Assembly (NCBI GenBank): GCA_031282705.1 | Contig: JAITDF010000023.1 | Span: forward strand, 1-6,939 | Length of the DNA: 6,939 bases | Direction of reading: 5' to 3' | Origin: Opitutaceae bacterium | GTDB taxonomy: Bacteria; Verrucomicrobiota; Verrucomicrobiia; Opitutales; Opitutaceae | Part shown: positions 1 to 6,166 of the stretch, piece after piece | How positions within the stretch are numbered: the first letter of the stretch is position 1 | Layout of the letters: each line of letters opens with the position of its first letter | Translations under genes and position numbers: made by a program | The notes under the pieces: model-generated | The model's database searches: none | Told to the model about the DNA's origin: nothing | Seen by the model: the letters and a program-made list of their open reading frames with translations, nothing else

Positions 1-2263
1 CTACAAGGTCGCCGGCAATTACAAGGCCGACAGCCTCCACGGCGCCTTCGCCAAGACCGTCCGCGAGAACGAAACCCTCAAGCTGCCGCCTTGGGTCATC
101 CTCGCCGGCTTCGAGCCGGTGGCCGAGTGGAAGCCCCCCGTCCCCGTCGTTGACGGCGTCTCCGGCGCGCCCGCGCTCATGGAAAACACCGACGCCCCCG
201 CCGCCCGCCTCATGCTCTTCACCAACGACCGCTCCATCATCCCCCAAGGCGGACGTCACTACTTCGACGACCGCAACTACGGCGGATGGGAGCCGAAGCC
301 CCCCGCGTGGCTCGACGGTCGCTTGTTTTTCGAGTCCTCCGCCTCGCGCTCGCTCACCTACCGCGCCCTGCGCGGCGGCTCCGTCATCGTCCTCGCGCCC
401 GCCAACCTCAAGCGCGACTACACGGAGCGCCTGGCGAAGCCCGGCCTGAAGCCGCTGAAGCACAAAACATTCTACCTCTTCGCCACCGGCAAAAACAACG
501 ACCTTTACCAGGAGGAGAACCTCTACGGCGGCTTCACCAAAACCCTCGCCGACAACGAAACCCTCACCCTGCCGCCTTGGGCCGTCCTTGCCGGCTTCGA
601 GGTGACGCGCGAGGACATCTCCGGCGCCGCGGGCGAGCTGCTTTACAACGGCATCAAGCTGCCGTCGCCCTGGCCGCCAAAAGTGGATTACAACGCCTCC
701 GAAAACCCCGCCCCCTGGCTCGGCAAGGGCCGCCCCGCCGTCGTGCCCATTGACATCGGACGGCAGCTTTTCGTGGACGATTTTCTCATCGAGAAAACCG
801 ACACCGAGCGCGAGTTCCACCAGCCCGAAAAGTATTCAGGCAACCCCGTCCTGAAGGCCGGGACGTCCCTCGAACTCGGCCAGCGCGACGGCCAGCGTTT
901 CGTTTCAACAGCAATGGCCGGTCCGAACAGCGGCGGCATGTGGTGGAACCCCGAGTCACAGGTTTATGAGTATTGGTATTCCGCCGGCTGGATGGGCACC
1001 GTCGCCTACGCCACCAGCAAGGACGGCATCCATTGGGATCGCCCGGAACTCAATGTTCACAAAGGCACCAACCAGACCCTTCCCGACGCCTTCCGGGTGG
1101 ATTCCTGGACGGTCTTCCGCGACGACGACTGCCCCGACCCGCAAAAGCGCTTCAAGCTCTTCTTCAACCCGCCCTACTTGCACCTGACCTCGCACCATCA
1201 CAGCCGCCACGCCACCTCGCCCGACGGCAAATCCTGGCCCGACATCGCCAACGGCGCCGACGGCGGCTTCTCCGGCGACCGCTCCACCGCGTTTTATAAT
1301 CCCTTTCGCAAAAAATGGGTCTATTCCCTCCGCTGGTATGACCCCTCCCGCAACAACGCCCGCGTCCGCCGCTACTGGGAATCCTCCGACTTCGAGCGGG
1401 GCATGAAATGGCGTCCCGGGCAACCCGTCCCCTGGGCCGGCGCCGACTCCCTCGACCTCCCCGACGAGCGCATCGGCGAGAAACCGCAACTCTACAACCT
1501 CGACGCCGTCGCCTACGAATCCCTCATGCTCGGCATGTTCCAAATCCACGTTGGACCGAGTAACGAGATTTGCGCCCGGGACGGCACCCCGAAATGCACG
1601 GGCCTGAAGTTTGCCTACAGTCGCGACGGCTTCCACTGGCACCGCCCCGACCGCTCCTTCGCCATTCCCTACTCCTATCATTCCGGCACTTGGGACCGCG
1701 GTTATGTGCAGTCGCTCGGCAACGTCTGCGTCCTCAACCGCGACAAAATCTACTTCTACTATGTCGGCTTCTCCGGCGTCGGCCCCGACGGGCGGAAAGA
1801 AATGCACCAGGGCGGCGCCACCGGTCTCGCCATGCTGCGCCGCGACGGCTTTTGCTCGATGAACGCCGGCAAAAAAGGCGGCGGCCTGTTGACCCGTCCC
1901 TTGAAGTTTTCCGGCAAACATCTCTTCGTGAACGCTGTGGCGCCCGCCGGCATCCGCGCCGAAATCTGCGACGAAAAGGGCAGGGCGATTCCCCCCTTCA
2001 CCCTCGACAACTGCGAGCCGTTCACGGGAGACAGCACGCTCGCTCAACTGGCTTGGCGGGGCGGCGGCGACCTGTCCGCGCTGGCCGGCAAGCCCGTCCG
2101 CGTCCGTTTCCAACTTTCCGCCAACTCCAAACTCTACGCCTTCTGGGTGAGCCGCGACGAAACGGGTCGCAGCGACGGCTATGTCGCCGGCGGCGGCCCC
2201 GGCTACACCGGCCCCCGCGACACCGTCGGCAAAGCGGCGCCATTGGGAGCGGAGCACCCTTAA
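1..2263 (+). CDS. Glycoside-hydrolase-like beta-propeller protein with duplicated N-terminal module (5' end missing)
   Basis: The frame is open from base 2, so the gene starts before the window and 753 residues are visible; the GTG at 119 is internal, because the preceding codons already encode a module copy. Residues 1-40 are the end of one module (ending ETLKLPPWVILAGFEP) and about 41-202 are a second whole copy (ending ETLTLPPWAVLAGFEV). After a linker, the motif GRQLFVDDFLIE (about 253-264) opens a region with typical GH32/GH43-superfamily propeller blade signatures: AYATSKDGIHWDRPELNV, DRSTAFYNPFRKKWVYSLR and FAYSRDGFHWHRP. From about residue 640 (PLKFSGKHLFVN to LYAFWVS) there is a beta-sandwich-like tail. 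Such proteins in Planctomycetota and Verrucomicrobiota are mostly uncharacterised and presumed to act on secreted or periplasmic glycans; catalytic residues cannot be assigned here, and a purely binding role is possible. Any signal peptide would lie upstream of the window. Confidence 0.8.
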   Translation, partial: YKVAGNYKADSLHGAFAKTVRENETLKLPPWVILAGFEPVAEWKPPVPVVDGVSGAPALMENTDAPAARLMLFTNDRSIIPQGGRHYFDDRNYGGWEPKPPAWLDGRLFFESSASRSLTYRALRGGSVIVLAPANLKRDYTERLAKPGLKPLKHKTFYLFATGKNNDLYQEENLYGGFTKTLADNETLTLPPWAVLAGFEVTREDISGAAGELLYNGIKLPSPWPPKVDYNASENPAPWLGKGRPAVVPIDIGRQLFVDDFLIEKTDTEREFHQPEKYSGNPVLKAGTSLELGQRDGQRFVSTAMAGPNSGGMWWNPESQVYEYWYSAGWMGTVAYATSKDGIHWDRPELNVHKGTNQTLPDAFRVDSWTVFRDDDCPDPQKRFKLFFNPPYLHLTSHHHSRHATSPDGKSWPDIANGADGGFSGDRSTAFYNPFRKKWVYSLRWYDPSRNNARVRRYWESSDFERGMKWRPGQPVPWAGADSLDLPDERIGEKPQLYNLDAVAYESLMLGMFQIHVGPSNEICARDGTPKCTGLKFAYSRDGFHWHRPDRSFAIPYSYHSGTWDRGYVQSLGNVCVLNRDKIYFYYVGFSGVGPDGRKEMHQGGATGLAMLRRDGFCSMNAGKKGGGLLTRPLKFSGKHLFVNAVAPAGIRAEICDEKGRAIPPFTLDNCEPFTGDSTLAQLAWRGGGDLSALAGKPVRVRFQLSANSKLYAFWVSRDETGRSDGYVAGGGPGYTGPRDTVGKAAPLGAEHP

Positions 2264-2280
2264 TTGGCAATGAAAGCGTC

Positions 2281-2350
2281 CAAACAAAACAAACCATTAA
2301 ATTCAACCGCGAAGGACACGAAGGATGCGAAGAACGGAAAAATGAAACTG
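2281..2350. repeat. 70-bp direct repeat, copy 1 (lacks the matching right arm)
   Basis: It matches 2561-2630 at 66 of 70 bases, exactly 280 bases apart. It contains AACCGCGAAGGACACG followed by AAGGATGCGAAGAACGG. Unlike copy 2, it is not followed by the complementary arm; the sequence diverges straight after AATGAAACTG. It therefore looks like half of a hairpin element, truncated or interrupted by the sequence to its right. Repeats built on CGAAGG-type units are, from general recollection, common in several environmental bacterial phyla, including Verrucomicrobiota. Confidence 0.85.
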
Positions 2351-2370
2351 ACAGCAAATGAACCGGAAAA

Positions 2371-2450
2371 TTAACCACTAATCTTCACTAATGGGAAAAC
2401 CCCTAATTTCCGGAACACTAATGAAATCATGGGTGAAAATTAGTGGTTAA
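2371..2450. repeat. Inverted repeat A, 18-bp arms
   Basis: The left arm, 2371-2388 (TTAACCACTAATCTTCAC), pairs with the right arm, 2433-2450 (GTGAAAATTAGTGGTTAA), with one C-A mismatch; the first 12 base pairs are perfect. The 44-base loop holds two further copies of the short word CACTAATG. The element is followed by an A-rich linker, AACAAAAAACGAACCATT. No T-run follows on the plus strand, so it is not a standard intrinsic terminator for the propeller gene. Confidence 0.8.
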
Positions 2451-2469
2451 CAAAAAACGAACCATTATT

Positions 2470-2563
2470 TTGAACAGAAGGAAACAAAGGAAACGAAGAT
2501 AAGAAACAAAGAAGACATGTGAAATGAAAGGTTTCTTCGTTCCCTTCGTTTTCTTCTGTTCAA
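2470..2563. repeat. Inverted repeat B, 30-bp arms
   Basis: The left arm at 2470-2499 begins TTGAACAGAAGGAAAC. It pairs with the right arm at 2534-2563, which ends TTTTCTTCTGTTCAA. Twenty-seven of 30 positions are Watson-Crick pairs; the others are one G-T and two A-C. The loop is 34 bases. It is a different sequence family from repeats A and C but has the same plan: long arms, an unpaired loop of several tens of bases, and an A-rich linker outside. Confidence 0.8.
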
Positions 2564-2630
2564 TAAAAACAAACCATTAAATTTAACCGCGAAGGACGCG
2601 AAGGATGCGAAGAACGGAAAAATGAAACTG
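2561..2630. repeat. 70-bp direct repeat, copy 2 (intact hairpin element)
   Basis: This is the second copy of the repeat at 2281-2350, with four substitutions. Its CGAAGG section is the left arm of inverted repeat C (2583-2607), and the right arm follows at 2656-2680, so this copy appears complete. Its first three bases also close inverted repeat B. Confidence 0.85.
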
Positions 2631-2680
2631 GAAAAACAACAACCCCCGGAACTTTCATCCTTCGCGCCCTTCGCGGTTAA
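2583..2680. repeat. Inverted repeat C, 25-bp arms of CGAAGG type
   Basis: The left arm, 2583-2607 (TTAACCGCGAAGG, one base, then CGCGAAGGATG), pairs with the right arm, 2656-2680 (CATCCTTCGCGCCC, then TTCGCGGTTAA), with one A-C mismatch. The loop is 48 bases. The A-rich linker TAATAAAAAACGAA follows. The complete hairpin would be very stable and could act as a REP-like or MITE-like element, or as a barrier in a transcript. Confidence 0.85.
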
Positions 2681-2766
2681 TAAAAAACGAATCTTAAAAG
2701 TGAAGCGAAGGCATTATGAAACAGAGGGATGGCGAAACCATTGTTGAACGACGAGACATGGGAAGA

Positions 2767-2796
2767 ATGAAAAACCCGCGCGCTGAAAAATAATAT
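2767..2796 (+). promoter_or_regulatory. Weak candidate promoter for the aldolase-transporter unit
   Basis: ATGAAA at 2767-2772 and TAATAT at 2791-2796 are spaced 18 bases apart, each matching the sigma-70 consensus at four of six positions. They lie 30-60 bases before the aldolase start, in an AT-rich stretch. This is a guess from spacing and composition only. Confidence 0.2.
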
Positions 2797-2814
2797 CATC
2801 TTCATTTCCAACAA

Positions 2815-2819
2815 AAGGA
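2815..2819 (+). promoter_or_regulatory. Ribosome binding site of the aldolase gene
   Basis: AAGGA lies seven bases before the ATG at 2827 and is the only clear Shine-Dalgarno sequence I found in front of any gene start in this window. It supports the chosen start. Confidence 0.65.
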
Positions 2820-2826
2820 AACCCAC

Positions 2827-3657
2827 ATGCTCAATCCCGGCACCGCGCTCAAGACGCGCATCAAAAATGGCGAGACGCTCGCCGGCATATTCATTTCCGA
2901 GCTTCGCACGCCGAACTACGGCCCGCTGCTCGACGCCGCCGGCTGCGACTTCGCGCTGTTCGATCTTGAGCACGGTCCGTTTTCACTGCCGGACTTCGCG
3001 GGCATGTTCCCCGGTTTTCGCGGCTCCCGCTGCCAGCCTATGGTCCGCGTGCCCGCCGTCCGTCGCGAGTTTTTCCAACCGCTGCTCGATCTCGGCGCCC
3101 GCGGCATCATGGTGCCGATGGTCGAGGAGCCGGAGACGGTCCGCGAGGCCGTCTCCTTGATGAAATATGTGCCGCGCGGCCGGCGCGGCATCCACTTCAG
3201 CACCCCGCACACGCTTTTTCAGGTGGTGGACCGGGACGCCTACATCCGGGCCGCCGACAACAACATCCTGCTCGCCGTCCAGATCGAAACCGCGAAGGGT
3301 CTCGCCAACCTCGACGCCATTCTGGCCGAGCCGGGCATTGACGTCGCTTTCGTCGGCAACGCCGACCTCGCCGCCTCGCTGGGCCTGCCGAACAACCTCG
3401 CCACCGGCCCGGTGCATGACGCCACCCGCCGCATTTGGAAAACCGCGCAAGCCCGCGGCATCGCCGGCGGCGGCAATTTCCTGAATCCCGAATACGCCAC
3501 CCGGTTCTACGGGGACGGCCTGCGTTTCATCACGCTCGACTCCGAGGTCGGCGGCTTGCTGGCGGGCCTGCGAGGAGGCATGAAAACCCTTTGCTCCGGG
3601 CTGCCCGACGACGCGAAAACCGCCAATCTCACCGTCGAACGCGCCACAACCTGCTAA
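2827..3657 (+). CDS. HpcH/HpaI family class II aldolase
   Basis: This 276-residue protein is close to the usual family length (about 250-300). These enzymes are divalent-metal-dependent and reversibly split 2-keto-3-deoxy sugar acids or related 4-hydroxy-2-oxo acids into pyruvate and an aldehyde in the cytoplasm. The TIM-barrel landmarks are present in order: DFALFDLEHGP with His49 as the likely base, VRVP with Arg74, GARGIMVPMVE at 90-100, YVPRGRRG at 114-121, QIET with metal-ligand Glu154, and VGNADLAASLG with metal-ligand Asp180. The loop usually read as GPxDLS is GNADLA here, so proline is replaced by asparagine. The start at 2827 has a good ribosome site. The transporter follows after 15 bases, which suggests co-transcription and a sugar-acid substrate (inference). 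The exact substrate (glucarate, rhamnonate, galactonate or other) cannot be read from the sequence. Confidence 0.9.
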   Translation: MLNPGTALKTRIKNGETLAGIFISELRTPNYGPLLDAAGCDFALFDLEHGPFSLPDFAGMFPGFRGSRCQPMVRVPAVRREFFQPLLDLGARGIMVPMVEEPETVREAVSLMKYVPRGRRGIHFSTPHTLFQVVDRDAYIRAADNNILLAVQIETAKGLANLDAILAEPGIDVAFVGNADLAASLGLPNNLATGPVHDATRRIWKTAQARGIAGGGNFLNPEYATRFYGDGLRFITLDSEVGGLLAGLRGGMKTLCSGLPDDAKTANLTVERATTC

Positions 3658-3660
3658 CCC

Positions 3661-3672
3661 ATCCTCCTTCCC
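3661..3672 (+). promoter_or_regulatory. Leader of the MFS gene without Shine-Dalgarno
   Basis: The 15-base gap after the aldolase stop holds ATCCTCCTTCCC just before the ATG. This is pyrimidine-rich and resembles the anti-Shine-Dalgarno end of 16S rRNA rather than its complement. The in-frame TAA of the aldolase gene at 3655 rules out an earlier start, so initiation probably relies on coupling to aldolase translation or on SD-independent initiation. Confidence 0.5.
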
Positions 3673-4929
3673 ATGACCGCCAATCCGCTCAATCCGCTCT
3701 CCCCCTCCCGTTACGCCTGGTGTGTGGTTGCGCTGCTGGCGCCGGTCGTCCTGCTCAATTACATGGACCGCCAGATGATGGCGGCCATGAAACACTCGCT
3801 CATGGGCGACATCATCGGGCTCGACTCGGAGGCGAAGTGGGGCCTGCTGCCGGCGGCGTTCAAGTGGACTTACGCCGCGCTCAGCCCGCTGGGCGGCTGC
3901 ATCGCGGACCGGTTCAGCAAAAAGCACGTCATCGTGCTGAGCCTGTTTGTGTGGTCGGCGATCACATGGGCGACCGGGCACGCGCAGACCTTTGAGCAGC
4001 TTCTGTGGAGCCGCGCCCTCATGGGCGTGAGCGAGGCGTTTTATTTTCCGGCCGCGCTGGCGTTGATCATGGACTACCACACCGGGCCGACGCGCTCGCG
4101 GGCCGCCGGCATTCACCAGATGGCGCTTTACGTCGGCGTGATGATCGGCGGTTTCAGCGGTTATGCCGCCGACGCGCCGGACTTGGGCTGGCGCTGGGCG
4201 TTCGACACGGCGGGCATCGTCGGCGTGTGCTATGCGGTGCCGCTGTTTTTTCTGTTGAAAAACGCACGTCCCGACTTCGTCGCGTCCAAGCCCGCTCCGG
4301 AGCGCGGGACCAGGTTGTCCGTCGGCCGCGCCTTCGGCGCGCTGCTTTCCAACAAATATTTCATCATGATGGTGGTTTACTTTACGCTGCCCGGGCTTGC
4401 GGGCTGGGTGGTCAAGGACTGGATGCCTGCGATTTTGAAAGAGCAGTTCGACATCGGCCAGGGCAAGGCCGGCGTGTCCGCCGCGTTTTATGTCAGCGTC
4501 GCCTCGATTCTCGGCGTGGTGCTGGGCGGCTGGCTTGCGGACCGCCGGATGCGGCACACGGAGCGCGGGCGCATCCAGATCGGCTTTCTGGGCGTATGTT
4601 GCGCCATCCCCGCGCTTTTTGGCGTGGGCAATGCCGGCGCGCTGCCGGTGGCGGTGGCGTTTCTCATCCTGTTCGGCATCGGCTGGGGCTTCTTCGACTG
4701 CAACCACATGCCCATCCTTTGCCAGATCGTGCGCCCCGAACTGCGGGCGACCGGCTACGGCATCATGAATTTTGTCGCCATCAGCTGCGGCGGTTTCACC
4801 GACTGGGGCGTCGGCGTGATGCGCGACGGCGGCCTGCCCAACAATGTCATCTTCGCCGTGTTCGCGTCCCTCTGCGCGCTCGCGGCCGTCATCGCGTGCT
4901 TGATCAAGCCGGACCGCAGCCTGTCCTGA
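3673..4929 (+). CDS. MFS transporter, anion:cation symporter-like (probable sugar-acid uptake)
   Basis: The protein has 418 residues, the usual length for a 12-helix major facilitator. The first helix (about 14-30) runs into NYMDRQMM (28-35), a hallmark of the hexuronate/aldonate symporter group. Loop 2-3 has the MFS motif A form GGCIADRFSKKH (73-84). Helix 4 carries RALMGVSEAFYFPA (113-126), and LGWRWAF (170-176) matches the conserved segment before helix 6. A central cytoplasmic loop lies near residues 196-215, and the second half has a motif A-like WLADRRMRHTERGR. It would sit in the inner membrane and drive uptake by proton or sodium symport. Its place 15 bases after an HpcH/HpaI aldolase supports a uronate, aldonate or similar acid as cargo, which is inference. 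The start is fixed by the stop just upstream. Confidence 0.88.
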   Translation: MTANPLNPLSPSRYAWCVVALLAPVVLLNYMDRQMMAAMKHSLMGDIIGLDSEAKWGLLPAAFKWTYAALSPLGGCIADRFSKKHVIVLSLFVWSAITWATGHAQTFEQLLWSRALMGVSEAFYFPAALALIMDYHTGPTRSRAAGIHQMALYVGVMIGGFSGYAADAPDLGWRWAFDTAGIVGVCYAVPLFFLLKNARPDFVASKPAPERGTRLSVGRAFGALLSNKYFIMMVVYFTLPGLAGWVVKDWMPAILKEQFDIGQGKAGVSAAFYVSVASILGVVLGGWLADRRMRHTERGRIQIGFLGVCCAIPALFGVGNAGALPVAVAFLILFGIGWGFFDCNHMPILCQIVRPELRATGYGIMNFVAISCGGFTDWGVGVMRDGGLPNNVIFAVFASLCALAAVIACLIKPDRSLS

Positions 4930-5027
4930 TGCCGGGCACGCCATTGCAAGCGGCTTGTTCGCGCGGATTTTTGCGGGCGGGGTTTTCTGCCCGAGCCGGG
5001 GGGGGATGCCGCCGCCGGGGGCGGGGC
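4930..5027. other. Convergent spacer without a clear terminator
   Basis: These 98 bases separate the plus-strand transporter from the minus-strand sigma gene. They are very GC-rich. Small stems can be drawn (CGGGC with GCCCG around a 10-base loop near 4973-4993; CCGCC with GGCGG at 5009-5024), but none is followed by a T-run on either strand. Termination is not explained by what can be seen. Confidence 0.55.
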
Positions 5028-5591
5028 TCACAGCCAGCGGGCGAGGCTTTTGCGGAGGAGCTGGCGCGCGCGGTAGAGGCGGGTTTCGACCGCCTTTGGC
5101 GTGGCGTTCACAATGGCCGCGATTTCGGCCTGGGATTTTTCCTCGTATTCAAAAAGAAGGAGCGCCGCCCGCAGGTCGCCGGGCAGCGCGGCGATGGCGG
5201 CGCGCACCGCCCTGGCGCGTTCGTCCGCCTCGGTTTGCGCGCGCGGATGCGCGGCGGGATCGACCGGCTCGGGGGCGTTTTCCAGCGCGGCGGCCGGGCG
5301 GCGGCCAAGGCGGCGCGCGCGGTCGCGGGCGAGATTGAGCGCGATGGAAAAAAGCCAGGTCGAGAAGCGCGCGGTTTCCGGCCGGAAGCGGTCGCGGTGC
5401 CGGTAAACGCGCACGAAGGTTTCCTGCGCGAGGTCGAGCGAGTCGAATTCGTCCTGCGTGTGGCGGCAAAGGAATGCGCGCAGCGGCGTCTGCCAGCGGG
5501 CCATGAGCCGGTCAAGCGCGGAGTCGTCGCCGCGCCGGAGCGCCCGCATGTCGTCGGCGTCTTCTCCGGGGGCGGCGGGTTGCGGTGTCAT
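5028..5591 (-). CDS. ECF-type RNA polymerase sigma factor (CnrH-like position)
   Basis: The protein has 187 residues and two sigma-70 domains. Region 2 spans about 26-92 with the core-binding and -10-reading segments DLAQETFVRVYRHRDRF and FSTWLFSIALNLARDRARR. An Ala/Pro/Glu-rich linker follows at 93-125, and region 4 spans about 126-184 with the helix-turn-helix EEKSQAEIAAIVNATPKAVE and then TRLYRARQLLRK. The small size and missing regions 1 and 3 define an ECF sigma factor, which would direct polymerase to a small regulon. It is the last gene of a three-gene minus-strand set, 85 bases after the sensor gene. Start choice is uncertain: Met1 has no ribosome site, and Met15, just before the conserved region, is an alternative. 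In the cnr system the sigma factor is held by the membrane anti-sigma until the periplasmic sensor responds; the same logic is inferred here from gene order. Confidence 0.9.
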   Translation of the reverse strand: MTPQPAAPGEDADDMRALRRGDDSALDRLMARWQTPLRAFLCRHTQDEFDSLDLAQETFVRVYRHRDRFRPETARFSTWLFSIALNLARDRARRLGRRPAAALENAPEPVDPAAHPRAQTEADERARAVRAAIAALPGDLRAALLLFEYEEKSQAEIAAIVNATPKAVETRLYRARQLLRKSLARWL

Positions 5592-5635
5592 GGGCGGCGT
5601 GGCGGCAGGGCGGCGGGCGCGGTGTAAAGCGGGTG

Positions 5636-5663
5636 CGGCGGGAAGCGGGCGGCGGGAAGCGGG
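5636..5663. repeat. Two perfect tandem copies of a 14-base GC-rich unit
   Basis: CGGCGGGAAGCGGG occurs at 5636-5649 and again at 5650-5663, in the gap between the sensor and sigma genes. A further AAGCGGG at 5627-5633 extends the pattern loosely. On the mRNA strand it is C-rich and lies just ahead of the sigma start. Confidence 0.8.
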
Positions 5664-5676
5664 TGGGCGGCGCGGC

Positions 5677-6117
5677 CTATTTCAACCCGAAGGGTTGCGT
5701 GTGCTCGTGCCGGGCGAGCTTCGGGACGACAAGGGCGAGGTAGCGGCGGCCCTGCCCGGGCGACATCGCGGCGGCGACGGCTTCGAGGTGCCGCATGGTG
5801 GCGTCGTTGCATTCGCGGGCGAGCCCGGCCCATTGCGCGCGCGCGGCCTCGTATTCGGGCGAGTTTTTTTCCAGCGCGGCGAGCCGGGCGCGGGCCTCGT
5901 TGATGCGGCGGCAGTGCTCCGCGCAGACCGGCGCGTAGTCATCCGCGAGTTTTTTGATGGCGGCGGCCTGCGCCGGGGTGAGCGCAAACTCGTCGGCCAG
6001 CCAGTTCATCTCGTCGCCGGGCGGGCTGCCGGCGCGGAACGCACGCGTGGCGAAAAACGCGGCCAGCCCGCTGGCGGCGGCGAGCAGGATGAGGATGGCG
6101 GCGCGGCGGTTTTTCAT
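5677..6117 (-). CDS. Membrane-anchored periplasmic sensor of the CnrX/Spy (heavy-metal sensor) type with cysteine residues
   Basis: The protein has 146 residues, about the length of CnrX. A basic N-terminus (MKNRR) and one hydrophobic segment (about 7-27) anchor it in the membrane. The rest is soluble and helical: the LTPAQ (46-50) that starts the first helix in CnrX/Spy-like proteins, a helical hairpin with charged residues, and MSPGQGRRYLALVVP (118-132) near the end. CnrX is generally recalled to bind nickel or cobalt through two His-x3-His/Met pairs and a Glu. The first pair is absent here: the stretch before LTPAQ reads DEMNWLADEF. Instead there are Cys65-Ala-Glu-His-Cys69, Cys103 and His110, which could form a metal or redox site (inference). 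It follows the anti-sigma gene by 84 bases and precedes the sigma gene. The start lacks a Shine-Dalgarno; the leader is CCTCC-rich. Confidence 0.75.
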   Translation of the reverse strand: MKNRRAAILILLAAASGLAAFFATRAFRAGSPPGDEMNWLADEFALTPAQAAAIKKLADDYAPVCAEHCRRINEARARLAALEKNSPEYEAARAQWAGLARECNDATMRHLEAVAAAMSPGQGRRYLALVVPKLARHEHTQPFGLK

Positions 6118-6127
6118 GGAGAGTTTG

Positions 6128-6166
6128 CGGAGGAGCGGAGGAGGGAGGAGCGGAGGAGCGGGAGGG
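6128..6166. repeat. Purine-rich tandem repeat, about five units of CGGAGGAG
   Basis: Units lie at 6128-6135, 6136-6143, 6144-6150 (one base short), 6151-6158 and 6159-6166 (CGGGAGGG). The tract fills much of the gap between the anti-sigma and sensor genes, just upstream of the sensor start. On the coding strand it reads as repeated CTCCTCCG. Many closely spaced GG and GGG runs could allow unusual DNA structure, and the unit number could vary by slippage. Confidence 0.8.

Larger units (their letters stand above)
2264..2826. other. 563-bp gene-free spacer made of repeats and hairpins
   Basis: No credible coding frame lies here. The base composition drops sharply to AT-rich, with many A-tracts, against the GC-rich genes on either side. 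From left to right it holds the first copy of a 70-bp direct repeat, inverted repeat A, inverted repeat B, the second direct-repeat copy (which forms the left half of inverted repeat C), and then about 146 bases that must contain the leader of the aldolase gene. No intrinsic terminator with a stem followed by a T-run in the plus direction was found after the propeller gene. Confidence 0.85.

Noticed and set aside
956..2287. Long minus-strand open frame of 443 codons
   Set aside because: It lies antisense to the propeller gene, is Val/Gly/Ala-rich as expected for the complement of GC-rich coding DNA, and shows no domain motifs; the plus-strand frame has clear conserved blocks.
2281..2680. CRISPR array
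   Set aside because: There are only two copies of a 70-bp unit 280 bases apart, with long inverted repeats between them; repeat and spacer sizes do not fit a CRISPR array.
4960..5025. Bidirectional intrinsic terminator between the transporter and the sigma gene
   Set aside because: Only 4-5-bp stems can be drawn and none is followed by a T-run in either direction.
2983..5031. Minus-strand open frame of 682 codons across the aldolase and transporter
   Set aside because: It is an antisense shadow: His/Arg/Gly/Ala-rich, no motifs, and it covers two plus-strand genes with recognisable family signatures.
4005..5627. Plus-strand open frame of 540 codons overlapping the transporter and the sigma gene
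   Set aside because: Arg-rich out-of-frame translation that crosses the end of the MFS gene and the antisense of the sigma factor; no independent support.
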